From NCBI GenBank assembly GCA_963718295.1, contig CAVQYV010000006.1, positions 248,001 through 312,000 of the forward strand: a stretch of 64,000 bases of DNA, given 5' to 3'. Positions 7,537-16,976 of this stretch are shown here, piece by piece. The stretch's first letter is position 1. Each line of letters begins with the position of its first letter. The notes under the pieces were generated by a model, which was not told where the DNA came from, searched no databases, and was given only the letters and a program-made list of their open reading frames with translations. Source of the DNA: CAVQYV01 sp963718295 [NCBI: uncultured Methylomirabilota bacterium] (GTDB taxonomy: Bacteria > Methylomirabilota > Methylomirabilia > CAVQYV01). The position numbers and the translations under genes are program-made.

Positions 7537-9453
7537 ATGACTTGCGAAACGTTCTCCCGTCGCGAGTTCCTGGCCGTCTCAGCGGCAGCCGGCGCGACGA
7601 TACTCCTATCTGGAGGACTGTCTGCGGCAGCGGAGGAGAAGACGATGAGGAAGACCTTTACTATCCTGCACACCAACGACATGCACTCCAGCCTCATCGG
7701 CATGGGTCCTGCTGCGGACTACACGCCGTTCACACTCAACGATGACACGACCCGGGGCGGGTACGCGCGTCTGGCCGGCCTGATCGCGAAAAGGAAAGAG
7801 GCGCGGTCAGCTCAAGGGCCCGTGTTGGTGCTCGACGCGGGCGACTACAGCATGGGGACCCCCTTCGGCGCCGCTACCCGCGAGACCGGAGGCGAACTGC
7901 ATCTCATGTCCCGGATGGGGTACGATGCTACCACCTTCGGCAACCATGAATTCGATCTCGGGCCAGACGGCCTGGGCGCGTCTATCGGCGTGGCCGCCAA
8001 AGCCGGCCGGGTTCCGGCGGTGCTTGCCTCGAATACCAACTTTGCGGGCAGCGACGCAACACTGGCCGATCTCCAGCGCCTGGGCAAGGATGGGGTGGTC
8101 CGCCGCCACCTGGTGGTCGAACGGGCCGGCATTCGCTTCGGTATCTTCGGGGTGCTCGGCAAAGAGGCGCAATTCTACACCAGTGGCGGAGCGGTTACGT
8201 TCTCCGACGCCCTTGAGGCAGCCAAAGAGATGGTAAGGGTCCTCCGCGAAAAAGAGAAGGTGGATCTGGTCATCTGTCTCAGCCACGGCGGCGTGGAGAA
8301 AGGGAAGGACGGAAGCATCACCGACGGCGACGACGTGCGCGTGGCCAAGGCCGTGCCGGGGATCGATATCGTGATCGGTGGTCACAGCCACACCGAATTG
8401 CACCAGGCGATCATCGTCAACGACCGCACCCCGGTGGTCCAGACCGGCAAGGAAAGCGCGAATCTCGGCGAACTGGTGATCACACTGGAGGGGGACAAAC
8501 TGACGGTAGAGTCGTACCGACTCCACCCGATCGACGACACCATTGCCGGCGACCGGGCTATTGCGGATGAGATCGAAAAGCTCAAGAAGATGGTTTCCGG
8601 GGCCGTGTTCGCATCCCGTGGTTACAGCATCGATCAGCCGCTGGCAGTGGCGCCGCGGGATCTGCCCAACACCTTTACCGACATCTCCGCCGGCACCCTC
8701 CTCGCCAACCTCTGCACCGATGCCATCAGAAACGCCACCAAAGCGGACATCGGCTTCACCGCCAACGGGATGATGCGCGCAAGCCTTAATCGAGGGAAGT
8801 CGGGCGTGCAAACGGTCTACGATGTGTTCGCCGTGGCGCCGCTTGGCGCCGGGGTGGTGGATACCACGGCCGGCAGCGCTCTGGTAACCGGCTACTTCAC
8901 GGGCCTGGAGCTGAAGAATATGCTCGAGTTTCTGCTCGTGGACAACCCGGCCCACCCCGGCGAGTATTTCCCTCGGGCCTCCGGCATGAGGTTCCGCTAC
9001 GACAAGTCGCGCCCAATGTTCGACGTGGTGACGGCAATCGAGGTGGGAGACCTGGACCGCGGTTACCGCGCCATCGACATCACCGGCAAGGAGGGGAACT
9101 TGTACAGCCTTACATGCCCCCTTATGCTCGGCACGATCCTCGTGGCTATTCCCAAGTACACCAAGGGCAAACTGGCTCTTGTCCCCAAGAACAAGGAGGG
9201 TCAGCCCCTCACATCGAGGGTCGAGGCACTCGACGACCCTCGCAGTGGCACGCCCGACCTGCTGCCGCCGGCGGGCACGGTGGACAAGGACAGTGTCGCC
9301 ATGGGGGCGGGGAAGGACGCTGTCCGGGAGATCAAGGAATGGCAGGCGATCATGGATCACCTCCGCAGTCTGCCGGTCAAGAACAAGGGTGAACTACCCG
9401 TAATCTCGATCGATGAGCGGGCCGCAGAGGTCCGGGCGATCAAGGTGGGCTGA
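7537..9453 (+). CDS. 5'-nucleotidase/UshA-family phosphoesterase, Tat-exported
   Basis: The metallophosphoesterase domain (about residues 45-300) has all signature segments: LHTNDMHS, LDAGDYSMG, GNHEFD, CLSHGG and GGHSHTE, which bind two metal ions. The C-terminal 5'-nucleotidase domain follows (about 340-560, with TANGMMRASL at the substrate loop). Such enzymes split nucleotides or related phosphate esters outside the cytoplasm. I chose ATG 7537 because it puts a twin-arginine signal at the N-terminus (SRREFL then a hydrophobic stretch ending GLSAAAEE). The frame extends up to 7402 but covers the hairpin there. It lies between two sulfatases, which hints at scavenging of phosphate and sulfate esters. 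Confidence 0.85.
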   Translation: MTCETFSRREFLAVSAAAGATILLSGGLSAAAEEKTMRKTFTILHTNDMHSSLIGMGPAADYTPFTLNDDTTRGGYARLAGLIAKRKEARSAQGPVLVLDAGDYSMGTPFGAATRETGGELHLMSRMGYDATTFGNHEFDLGPDGLGASIGVAAKAGRVPAVLASNTNFAGSDATLADLQRLGKDGVVRRHLVVERAGIRFGIFGVLGKEAQFYTSGGAVTFSDALEAAKEMVRVLREKEKVDLVICLSHGGVEKGKDGSITDGDDVRVAKAVPGIDIVIGGHSHTELHQAIIVNDRTPVVQTGKESANLGELVITLEGDKLTVESYRLHPIDDTIAGDRAIADEIEKLKKMVSGAVFASRGYSIDQPLAVAPRDLPNTFTDISAGTLLANLCTDAIRNATKADIGFTANGMMRASLNRGKSGVQTVYDVFAVAPLGAGVVDTTAGSALVTGYFTGLELKNMLEFLLVDNPAHPGEYFPRASGMRFRYDKSRPMFDVVTAIEVGDLDRGYRAIDITGKEGNLYSLTCPLMLGTILVAIPKYTKGKLALVPKNKEGQPLTSRVEALDDPRSGTPDLLPPAGTVDKDSVAMGAGKDAVREIKEWQAIMDHLRSLPVKNKGELPVISIDERAAEVRAIKVG

Positions 9454-9694
9454 TGGGGTATGCACGGAATAGAAAGCAACCCGCGGGGTGAGGGGGAAAT
9501 CAGACATCAGGATGAAACTCACCACAGGTGAATTCCTGTAAATGAATTCCTGAGCGTTATGGGAATCGGCCGGGGTTCTAAATTCTGTATTTGCCCCTGA
9601 ATGTTTTGCAGCAAGAGAGTTAAGGCGTGCCGCGGGAACTGAAAATGATACGTGGCGGGTGGCCAGTAACCAGTGGCCAGTAAAAGGAGGGAAA

Positions 9695-12049
9695 ATGGCG
9701 CTGAAAGAGTATAAACCGGGAACCACATTCCCGGGCGTGATCGGGCGGACGGCCGAGGTCTCGAAACCGGCTTGGCCCGAGCCCAATCGGGCGAAGGAGG
9801 GGGCGCCGAACGTCCTCTTCATCGTTCTCGACGACACCGGCTTCGGCCATCTGGGATGCTACGGCAGTCCCATCGAGACCCCGAACATCGACGCGCTGGC
9901 CGCCGACGGGCTGCGCTACACTAACATGCACACGACGGCGCTCTGCTCGCCGTCCCGCTCCTGCATTATCACCGGCCGGAACCACCATTCCAATCACCTC
10001 GCTTGTCTTACGAACGGATCGACCGGCTATCCGGGATCCGACGGCTACATCCCGTTCGAAAATGGCTTCCTCTCGGAGATCCTCCTCCAGAAGGGCTACA
10101 ACACCTACTGCCTCGGCAAGTGGCATCTGGCCCCGGAGGAGACGATGACGGCAGCCGGCCCATACGATCGGTGGCCGTTGGGTCGCGGGTTTGAGCGTTA
10201 CTACGGCTTCTTGGGCGGCGACACCCATCAGTATTATCCGGAGCTCGTCCGGGACAATTCGCAGACCGAGCCGGAAACAACCCCCGAGGAGGGCTACCAC
10301 CTTAATGCGGACCTGGTCGAAAAGGCCAAGGCGATGATCGCCGACGCCAAGCAGGTCGCCCCGAACAAGCCCTTCTTCATGTATTTCGCTCCAGGGGCGA
10401 TGCATTCGCCGCACCACGTGCCCAAAGAGTGGGCGGACAGGTACGAGGGCAAGTTTGACGCCGGCTGGGACGCCTACCGCAAGCAGGTCTTCGAAAAGCA
10501 GAAGGAGCTGGGGATCATCCCGAAGAACACCGAACTCTCCCGCCATGACCCGGATGTGCAGGACTGGGATGCGCTCCCGGCACCGGAACGCCGGGTCTAC
10601 GCACGGATGATGGAGGTCTTCGCGGGATTTATGACCCACACCGACCACTACATCGGCGAACTCATCCAGTTCCTCAAGGACCTTGGCGAGTATGAGAACA
10701 CTCTGATCATGCTGATCTCCGACAACGGCGCCAGCGCGGAGGGCGGGCCGCACGGGTCGGTTAACGAGTGCAAGTTTTTCAACAATGTCCCGGACACGAT
10801 CGAACAGAACCTGGCGGCCATCGACGGAATCGGCGGGCCGATGTTTTTCAATCACTTTCCGTGGGGCTGGACGTATGCCGGCAACACGCCGTTCCGCCGC
10901 TGGAAGCGCGAGACCTACCGGGGCGGCGTGAGCGACCCGTTCATCGTCTGCTGGCCCAAGGGGATGAAGACGCGGGGCGGGGTCCGCTCGCAGTACACCC
11001 ACATCATCGACATGGTGCCGACCGTCCTCGATGCGCTCGGCATCGAGCCGCCGACATCCATCCGGGGGGTGACCCAGTCTCCGATCGAGGGGGTCAGCCT
11101 GGCCCACACCTTCGACGACCCCAAGGCGCCGACCCAGCATTCCACCCAGTACTTCGAGATGATGGGGCACCGGTCGCTCTACCACGACGGCTGGCGCGCG
11201 GTCTGCCCATGGCCGGGGACTTCATTTACCGAATCGGGCAGGGGGTTCGGGACGCCGATTACCTATGACATGCTCACCGAGCTCGACGCCAAAGGCTGGG
11301 AGCTCTACAACCTGAATGAGGACTTTGCCGAGACGAATAACCTCGCGGGCAAGGAGAAGGCCCGCCTGATCGCGATGATCGGCATGTGGTACAACGAGGC
11401 CGGCAAATACAACGTCCTCCCGATCGACAGCCGGGGCCTGCAGCGCGTCCGCGAGGAGCGTCCCCAGATCGCGGTCAGCCGCAACCGTTACGTGCTCTAT
11501 CCCGGCACGCAGTCGATCCCAGCGGGCGCCGCGCCGAAAATCCTCAACCGGCCGTATTCCATCACGGCGGAGGTGGATATTCCCAGGAAGGGAGCCGAAG
11601 GAGTCTTGCTCAGCATGGGAGGTAACGACGGCGGCATCTCGTTCTATGTACAGGACGGCAAGCTATGCTTTGTTCATAACTATGTCGCGGTCGAACTCTA
11701 CTATGCGAAGTCGAAGGCCGCCGTACCGGCCGGCCATCACTTCCTGAGCATGGAGTTCGAGCCGACCGGCAAGCCCGATTTTACCAAGGGCAAGGGCTCG
11801 CCGGGCGTCGTCAAGCTCCTCGTGGACGGCAAGGAGGTCGGTCGCGGCAAACTTCCGGTCACGACGCCGAATCGACTCGCGCAGGGCGGGGCAATGCTTG
11901 TCGGAGCCGACGCGGGCGCTCCGGTCACACCGGAGTACAAGCCGCCGTTCCGGTTCACCGGCACAATCAAGCGGGTCATTGTGGACTTGAGCGGCGAGCA
12001 CGTCGAGGACCACGAGGCACAGATGCGGATCGTCCTGGCCAAGCAATGA
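9695..12049 (+). CDS. Arylsulfatase, long cytoplasmic type with C-terminal beta-sandwich
   Basis: This 784-residue sulfatase has the canonical formylglycine motif LCSPSRSCIITGRN (Cys84), the N-terminal metal pair FIVLDDTGFG and the second metal segment LISDNGAS. Residues from about 600 form the accessory beta-sandwich seen in long arylsulfatases (KGAEGVLLSMGGNDGG to IKRVIVDLSG). ATG 9695 sits behind GGAGGGAAA. There is no signal peptide. It is similar over its whole length to the sulfatase at 14.4 kb, so the two are paralogues. The 241 bases upstream hold short-word repeats (GTGGCCAGTAACCAG) and a direct repeat of TGAATTCCTG but no other gene. Confidence 0.93.
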   Translation: MALKEYKPGTTFPGVIGRTAEVSKPAWPEPNRAKEGAPNVLFIVLDDTGFGHLGCYGSPIETPNIDALAADGLRYTNMHTTALCSPSRSCIITGRNHHSNHLACLTNGSTGYPGSDGYIPFENGFLSEILLQKGYNTYCLGKWHLAPEETMTAAGPYDRWPLGRGFERYYGFLGGDTHQYYPELVRDNSQTEPETTPEEGYHLNADLVEKAKAMIADAKQVAPNKPFFMYFAPGAMHSPHHVPKEWADRYEGKFDAGWDAYRKQVFEKQKELGIIPKNTELSRHDPDVQDWDALPAPERRVYARMMEVFAGFMTHTDHYIGELIQFLKDLGEYENTLIMLISDNGASAEGGPHGSVNECKFFNNVPDTIEQNLAAIDGIGGPMFFNHFPWGWTYAGNTPFRRWKRETYRGGVSDPFIVCWPKGMKTRGGVRSQYTHIIDMVPTVLDALGIEPPTSIRGVTQSPIEGVSLAHTFDDPKAPTQHSTQYFEMMGHRSLYHDGWRAVCPWPGTSFTESGRGFGTPITYDMLTELDAKGWELYNLNEDFAETNNLAGKEKARLIAMIGMWYNEAGKYNVLPIDSRGLQRVREERPQIAVSRNRYVLYPGTQSIPAGAAPKILNRPYSITAEVDIPRKGAEGVLLSMGGNDGGISFYVQDGKLCFVHNYVAVELYYAKSKAAVPAGHHFLSMEFEPTGKPDFTKGKGSPGVVKLLVDGKEVGRGKLPVTTPNRLAQGGAMLVGADAGAPVTPEYKPPFRFTGTIKRVIVDLSGEHVEDHEAQMRIVLAKQ

Positions 12050-12064
12050 CCCCTCTTCCCTTGA

Positions 12065-12093
12065 GGTTGCCGATGCAATGCGGAGCGGCAACC
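12065..12093. terminator. 7-bp hairpin after sulfatase 2
   Basis: GGTTGCC (12065-12071) pairs with GGCAACC (12087-12093) around a 15-base loop, 16 bases after the sulfatase stop. No T-run follows. Confidence 0.5.
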
Positions 12094-12124
12094 CGGTTCT
12101 GCGGGATATTCTGGTCACAATCTT

Positions 12125-12523
12125 GGGATTGCGCCTTCGGGCGTCCTCTACGCCCTGGGCGGGGCCTCCGGCGGCCTTACCCTGTTCATGGACCAGGGAC
12201 GGCTCATCTACGAATACAACATGATGATCATCGAGCGCTACACCGCCCAAACCGACAAGATCGCGGGAGGAAAACACGTGATCGAGGTCGAGACCACGCT
12301 GACCGAAAAACGGCCGCTCTCGCCCGCCGAGATCATCATCAAGGTAGATGGCAAGGAGGCCGCCCGAACCACGGTCAAGCGCACGGTGCCCGCGGCCTTC
12401 ACCGCGAGCGAGACCTTCGATGTGGGAGTCGACCTCGGCTCCCCGGTATCGCTCATCTACGCCGAGCGACGCCCGTTCCCCTTCAGCGGCCAGATCAGGC
12501 AGGTCCAGGTCGAATTGAAGTGA
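12125..12523 (+). pseudogene. Arylsulfatase C-terminal remnant
   Basis: The translation GVLYALGGASGGLTLFMDQG, then RLIYEYNMMIIERYTA, TVKRTVPAAFTASETFDVG and FPFSGQIRQVQVELK is the terminal beta-sandwich of a long arylsulfatase. Compare GVLLSMGGNDGGISFYVQDG in the gene just upstream. No catalytic domain precedes it, so it cannot cleave sulfate esters. The only ATG in this frame (12188) is internal to the domain. It is a different subtype from the intact neighbour, so it is not simply the tail of that gene. Confidence 0.8.
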
Positions 12524-12560
12524 GTCCCCGAACCAAAGCAGGTTTACCGGCACCGGAGGG

Positions 12561-13469
12561 ATGAGTATGACCCTGACAACGTTGATCCCTCTTGCCTTGA
12601 AGGCAAGCATTGTTCTCCTTGTGTTCGTCCTCGGACTCAACGTGCGCCCGCAAGACGCCGCCTACCTGTTCCTCAGGCCGGGGAAGCTCATGCGCTCGCT
12701 CCTGTCGATGAACGTCGTCATGCCCCTTTTCGCGGCGGGGGTCGTAGCCGCCTTCGATTTGCACCCGGCCGTGGAGATCGCGCTGATTGCCCTGGCGGTG
12801 TCACCCATCCCGCCCCTGCTGCCGAGGAAGTCGCTGAAGGCGGGGGGAGGGGCGTCTTACACCTTCGGCCTGCTTGTGGCCGCGGCGCTGCTGGCGATTG
12901 GGTTCGTGCCTGTCACCGTGGATCTGCTTGGGAAGGTTTTCGGGAGGCCCGCGCAAATGTCGCCGGCGGCGGTCGGGCAGCTCGTCCTCTTGACGGTCAT
13001 CGCGCCGCTGGCCGCCGGTATGGTCGTCCGGCGGGTGGCACCCGGCTTCTCTGGGCGGATCGCGAAGCCTGTTTCTCTGGGGGCCACAATTTTGCTCCTT
13101 GCCATTGCCCTTCCCGTCTTTTTGACCGCGTGGCCGGCGATCGTTTCTCTGATCGGTAACGGGACGGTCGTGGCCATCGCAGCGTTCATTCTCGTGGGGT
13201 TGGTCGCCGGTCACCTGCTGGGAGGGCCGGACCCCGATGACCGCACCGTGCTGGCATTTTGCACCGCTTTCCGGCACCCCGGGGTCGCGATCGCGATTGC
13301 CGGCGCCAACTTCCCGGGACAGAAGCTCGTGCCCGCCGCGGTCTTTTTATACCTGCTGGTGAGCGCGGTCGTCTCAATTCCGATCCTGGCGTGGCGGCGG
13401 CGGCAAAACGCACGAATCGCTGGCGCAGCCAAACTCCGCAACAGGGTGCAAGGGAAGATGGAGACATAA
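12561..13469 (+). CDS. Bile acid:sodium symporter (BASS) family transporter
   Basis: This 302-residue protein has eight to nine hydrophobic helices and BASS-family features: FVLGLNVRPQDAAYLF near the start, AVSPIPPLLPRK in the crossover region, and CTAFRHPGVAIAIAGANFPG near residue 235. The family couples sodium influx to uptake of organic anions such as bile acids, sulfoconjugates, pantothenate or 2-oxoacids. The exact substrate is not predictable. ATG 12561 follows GGAGGG. Lying between sulfatase genes, an organic-sulfate substrate is possible. Two further BASS genes, of a different subtype, sit at 46.0-49.0 kb. Confidence 0.8.
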   Translation: MSMTLTTLIPLALKASIVLLVFVLGLNVRPQDAAYLFLRPGKLMRSLLSMNVVMPLFAAGVVAAFDLHPAVEIALIALAVSPIPPLLPRKSLKAGGGASYTFGLLVAAALLAIGFVPVTVDLLGKVFGRPAQMSPAAVGQLVLLTVIAPLAAGMVVRRVAPGFSGRIAKPVSLGATILLLAIALPVFLTAWPAIVSLIGNGTVVAIAAFILVGLVAGHLLGGPDPDDRTVLAFCTAFRHPGVAIAIAGANFPGQKLVPAAVFLYLLVSAVVSIPILAWRRRQNARIAGAAKLRNRVQGKMET

Positions 13470-13629
13470 CTTGCAAGGATATCCTCAAAGGCGAAGATTG
13501 GGAGGGATTCTTGGATAAATGACCGCTGCGGTCTCTTCGTGCTCTGCCGTTGTTATTCTTTTCCTTCTCCCTGGAGGGCCGCAGGGATTTTCATAATTTT
13601 CTGAACAATAGAAAAAAGGCCAATCAAAC

Positions 13630-14370
13630 ATGGAATCGCGGAACGGGAAAATTATGGGTTTTGTCGTTGCGGGCGTGGCCCCGGCCATCCTCTTCTTCAT
13701 CGTGACGAGTATTTCTGGTTGGGCCAGCGGTCTTCCGGCAACGGGGCCCGCTGAAAAAGCGAATCAACCCGTCACCAAGGGGGATGTCAAGGATCTACCC
13801 ATCCTCCAAAATTGGAGCGGCGATTTCCCCGTGGCGCAGATCGAACGCCTTCCGGCGGACCAGAGGGAGGAGCGCGTCGGGTATATTGGCGACCCGGTGA
13901 TATTCGTCGCCGTGTGGGAGGCCTTCAAACCCGGCGATCCGGTTCCGGCAGTGGACTTTGCCAAGAACCTCGTCGTATTCTCCCGCAATGTCCACTTTTA
14001 CAACCGGACCTCCATCGCCAAAGTGACGGTCAAAGATGGGCTTGCAGAGGTGTTGGCCATCGAAACATTGACTTCCATGCCGGTGGAGGACAAGGTGGCC
14101 ATGGCCCTGGCGGTGATTCCCCGCGAAGGGGTGGAATTCATCCTTTCGGGGGATAAACGCCTGCCCGTCCAAGGATTGGCGGGAAGGGGAGAAGAACCCG
14201 GAATTCATTTTGACGGAATAACCTTTATCTCCCGCTGGACTCGGTCGGGAAAACTGCGGTTCACAGTGGGTAGGTTGGAAAGTCAAGCCTTTTCGATTTT
14301 CATTGCCCCTCACCCCCGCCCTCTCCCACGAGGGGAGAGGGAGATAATTTATGACAAAAACCAAGAATAA
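13630..14370 (+). CDS. Exported protein of unknown function, C-terminus extended by a repeat
   Basis: I do not recognise a named family. The protein has one N-terminal membrane helix or uncleaved signal (MGFVVAGVAPAILFFIVTSI), then a soluble domain of about 170 residues with NLVVFSRNVHFYNRTSIAKV and MALAVIPREGVEFI. The last 20 or so residues, IAPHPRPLPRGERE onward, are encoded by a dispersed hairpin repeat rather than by ancestral coding sequence. The gene's original stop was probably lost when the repeat arrived. The stop lies 17 bases before the next sulfatase start, suggesting co-transcription with it. Identity is low-confidence, coding status good. Confidence 0.6.
   Translation: MESRNGKIMGFVVAGVAPAILFFIVTSISGWASGLPATGPAEKANQPVTKGDVKDLPILQNWSGDFPVAQIERLPADQREERVGYIGDPVIFVAVWEAFKPGDPVPAVDFAKNLVVFSRNVHFYNRTSIAKVTVKDGLAEVLAIETLTSMPVEDKVAMALAVIPREGVEFILSGDKRLPVQGLAGRGEEPGIHFDGITFISRWTRSGKLRFTVGRLESQAFSIFIAPHPRPLPRGEREIIYDKNQE
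14304..14343. repeat. Dispersed palindromic repeat (CCCTCTCCC type)
   Basis: CCCCTCACCCCCGCCCTCTC followed by CCACGAGGGGAGAGGGAG holds a 9-bp stem, CCCTCTCCC with GGGAGAGGG. This sequence, often seen translated as PHPRPLPRGER, is a common intergenic repeat of proteobacterial genomes. Here it lies inside the end of a coding frame. Confidence 0.7.
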
Positions 14371-14386
14371 CAAAGGAGGACACACC

Positions 14387-16762
14387 ATGAGCACGCAAGA
14401 CAGGAAGCACCGTTCCCATCTCCCCATGCCGAACACCCTGCGACCCCAGTTCATCGCCTACGACGCGAAGGACCCGGACAGCAAGTTCCCGCCGATCGAG
14501 CAACTGCGCCCGCCCAAGGGCGCGCCCAACGTCCTGCTCATCCTGATCGACGACGCCGGGTTCGGCTCGTCCAGCGCCTTCGGCGGCCCCTGCCAGACGC
14601 CGAATGCGGAGAAGCTTGCGGCGGGCGGGCTGAAATATAACCGATTTCACACGACCGCCCTTTGCTCGCCGACGCGCCAGGCGCTGCTTACGGGCCGCAA
14701 CCACCATTCCACCGGCATGGGCGGCATTACCGAGGTCGCGACCGGCGCGCCGGGCTACTGCTCGGTGCTGCCCAACTCCATGTCGCCGCTGGCACAGACT
14801 CTCAAACTCAACGGCTACTCCACGGCGCAGTTCGGCAAGTGCCACGAAGTGCCGGTGTGGGAAACGAGCCCGGTCGGACCGTTCGCCGCCTGGCCCACGG
14901 GCGGCGGCGGCTTCGAGTACTTCTACGGCTTCATCGGCGGCGAGGCGAACCAGTGGTACCCGACGCTGTACGAGGGGACCACGCCGGTCGAGCCAAAGAA
15001 GACGCCCAACGAGGGCTACCACCTCATGGAGGACATGACTGACAAGGCGGTGGCCTGGATCGGGCAGCAGAAGGCCCTCGCGCCCGACAAGCCCTTCTTC
15101 GTCTACTTCGCCCCCGGCGCCACCCACGCCCCCCACCACGTCCCGAAGGCGTGGGCCGACAAGTACAAGGGCAAGTTCGACCAGGGCTGGGACAAGCTGC
15201 GTGAGGAGACCTTCGCCCGCCAGAAAAAGCTGGGCGTCATCCCGCGGGACTGCCAGCTCACCGCGCGCCACCAGGAGATCCCGGCGTGGGATGAGATGCC
15301 CGAGGCGATGAAGCCGGTGCTGCGCCGCCAGATGGAGGTCTATGCGGGCTTCATGGAGTTCACCGACCATCACGTGGGCCGGTTGTTCGAGACGCTGAAG
15401 AAGCTGAACATCCTCGAGGACACGCTCGTTTTCTACATCATCGGCGACAACGGCGCCTCCGCCGAGGGGACTCTCGTCGGCGCCTACAACGAGATGGCCA
15501 ACTTCAACGGGCTGGCGGCCCTCGAGACGCCGGAATTCCTCATGGCCCGGCTCGACAAGCTGGGCGGGCCGGAGTCCTACAACCACTACGCCGTGGGGTG
15601 GGCCCACGCCATGGACACCCCCTACCAGTGGACCAAGCAGGTCGCTTCGCACTGGGGCGGCACGCGCAATGGAACCATCGTCTCCTGGCCGAAAGGGATC
15701 CAGGCGAAGGGAGAGGTCCGCTCGCAGTTCGCGCACGTCATCGATGTGGCGCCGACGATCCTCGAGGCGGCGGGGCTCCCCGAGCCGGTCTCGGTGAACG
15801 GCATCCAGCAGGACCCGATCGAAGGCGTGAGCATGCTCTACTCGTTCGACGACGCCAAGGCGGCGGAGCGGCACGAGACCCAGTACTTCGAGATGTTCGG
15901 CAACCGCGGCATCTACCACAAGGGCTGGACCGCGGTGACCAAGCACGGGACGCCCTGGATCCTCGTGGGCCGGAAGACCGTCGCCCTCGATGACGACGTT
16001 TGGGAGCTTTACGACACCACCAAGGACTGGAGCCAGGGGAAAGATCTGTCCAAGGATATGCCGGAGAAGCTCCACGAGCTGCAGCGCTTGTGGCTCATCG
16101 AGGCGACCCGCTACAAGGTTATGCCCATCGACGATCGGGTTACCGAGAAGCTTGACCCGGACACCGCCGGCCGGCCGGTGCTCGTCAAGGGGAAGACCCA
16201 GCTCCTGTTCGGCGGCATGGGGCGCCTGTCGGAGAACTGCGTCTTGAACATCAAGAACAAGTCCCACTCCGTCACGGCCGAGATCGTGGTGCCGCAGAAG
16301 GGCGCCGAGGGGGTGATTATCGCCCAGGGAGCGAACATCGGCGGCTGGAGCCTCTACGCCAAGGGCGGCAAGCTCAAGTACTGCTACAACGTGGCAGGCG
16401 TGCAGCACTTCTACACCGAGTCCGCCGGCCCGATCCCGGCGGGAGAACACCAGGTGCGCATGGAGTTCGCGTACGCCGGCGGCGGCTTGGGCAAGGGCGG
16501 GAACGTGACCCTGTACGTGGACGGCAAGAAGGTCGGCGAAGGGGGTATCCCCATGACGCAAGCGATGATCTTCTCTGCCGACGACGGCTGCGACGTGGGT
16601 GAGGACACCGGCGCCCCGGTCTCGCCGGACTATGGATCGCAGGGCAACGCCTTCAACGGTCTCGTCAAGGGGGTGCAGATCGCCATCGCCGATGCCGCCG
16701 AGAATGCGGATCACCTGGTCTCGCCGGAGGACGCGATCCGCATCGCTATGGCGCGGCAGTAG
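14387..16762 (+). CDS. Arylsulfatase, long cytoplasmic type, third intact copy
   Basis: The formylglycine motif is LCSPTRQALLTGRN (Cys93), preceded by the metal pair LILIDDAGFG and followed by IIGDNGASAEG. The C-terminal beta-sandwich (about 610-790) is complete, with KGAEGVIIAQGANIGGWSLY and GEDTGAPVSPDYG. Length is 791 residues with no signal peptide. ATG 14387 lies behind AAGGAGGACACACC. An upstream in-frame ATG at 14351 overlaps the preceding gene and has no ribosome-binding site. It is a paralogue of the 9.7 kb gene, but the insert between the two metal segments differs, so the substrates may differ. Confidence 0.93.
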   Translation: MSTQDRKHRSHLPMPNTLRPQFIAYDAKDPDSKFPPIEQLRPPKGAPNVLLILIDDAGFGSSSAFGGPCQTPNAEKLAAGGLKYNRFHTTALCSPTRQALLTGRNHHSTGMGGITEVATGAPGYCSVLPNSMSPLAQTLKLNGYSTAQFGKCHEVPVWETSPVGPFAAWPTGGGGFEYFYGFIGGEANQWYPTLYEGTTPVEPKKTPNEGYHLMEDMTDKAVAWIGQQKALAPDKPFFVYFAPGATHAPHHVPKAWADKYKGKFDQGWDKLREETFARQKKLGVIPRDCQLTARHQEIPAWDEMPEAMKPVLRRQMEVYAGFMEFTDHHVGRLFETLKKLNILEDTLVFYIIGDNGASAEGTLVGAYNEMANFNGLAALETPEFLMARLDKLGGPESYNHYAVGWAHAMDTPYQWTKQVASHWGGTRNGTIVSWPKGIQAKGEVRSQFAHVIDVAPTILEAAGLPEPVSVNGIQQDPIEGVSMLYSFDDAKAAERHETQYFEMFGNRGIYHKGWTAVTKHGTPWILVGRKTVALDDDVWELYDTTKDWSQGKDLSKDMPEKLHELQRLWLIEATRYKVMPIDDRVTEKLDPDTAGRPVLVKGKTQLLFGGMGRLSENCVLNIKNKSHSVTAEIVVPQKGAEGVIIAQGANIGGWSLYAKGGKLKYCYNVAGVQHFYTESAGPIPAGEHQVRMEFAYAGGGLGKGGNVTLYVDGKKVGEGGIPMTQAMIFSADDGCDVGEDTGAPVSPDYGSQGNAFNGLVKGVQIAIADAAENADHLVSPEDAIRIAMARQ

Positions 16763-16776
16763 GCAGATGGGCACAT

Positions 16777-16819
16777 CCGGCGCGGCGCAGGCCCCGCAAG
16801 ATGGCGTGTGCCGCGCCGG
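16777..16819. terminator. 13-bp hairpin after sulfatase 3
   Basis: CCGGCGCGGCGCA (16777-16789) pairs with TGTGCCGCGCCGG (16807-16819) with one G-T pair, 15 bases after the sulfatase stop. No T-run follows. Beyond it, 16893-16948 contains short AGTGTCGAG-type repeats and no gene. Confidence 0.65.
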
Positions 16820-16976
16820 GAAAGCCAATCATGCGTGACTATGCTCCGCAGGTGTCCTTCTAAGGCAAGGTATCCAACGCCTGAGGAGAAGAGTGTCGAG
16901 GGGAAGAAAGAAAAGTGTCGAGTGAAGAGTGCCCAGGGGCGATCACTTGCCTCTGATGGTTGCAGTCATGGCGTAG

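Noticed and set aside
14300-16828. An 842-residue open frame on the minus strand opposite sulfatase 3, and similar long antisense frames at 5924-7237, 7807-9360 and 9620-11185
   Set aside because: They mirror the codon pattern of GC-rich genes on the other strand, have low-complexity composition and no recognisable motifs, and the plus-strand genes are certain.
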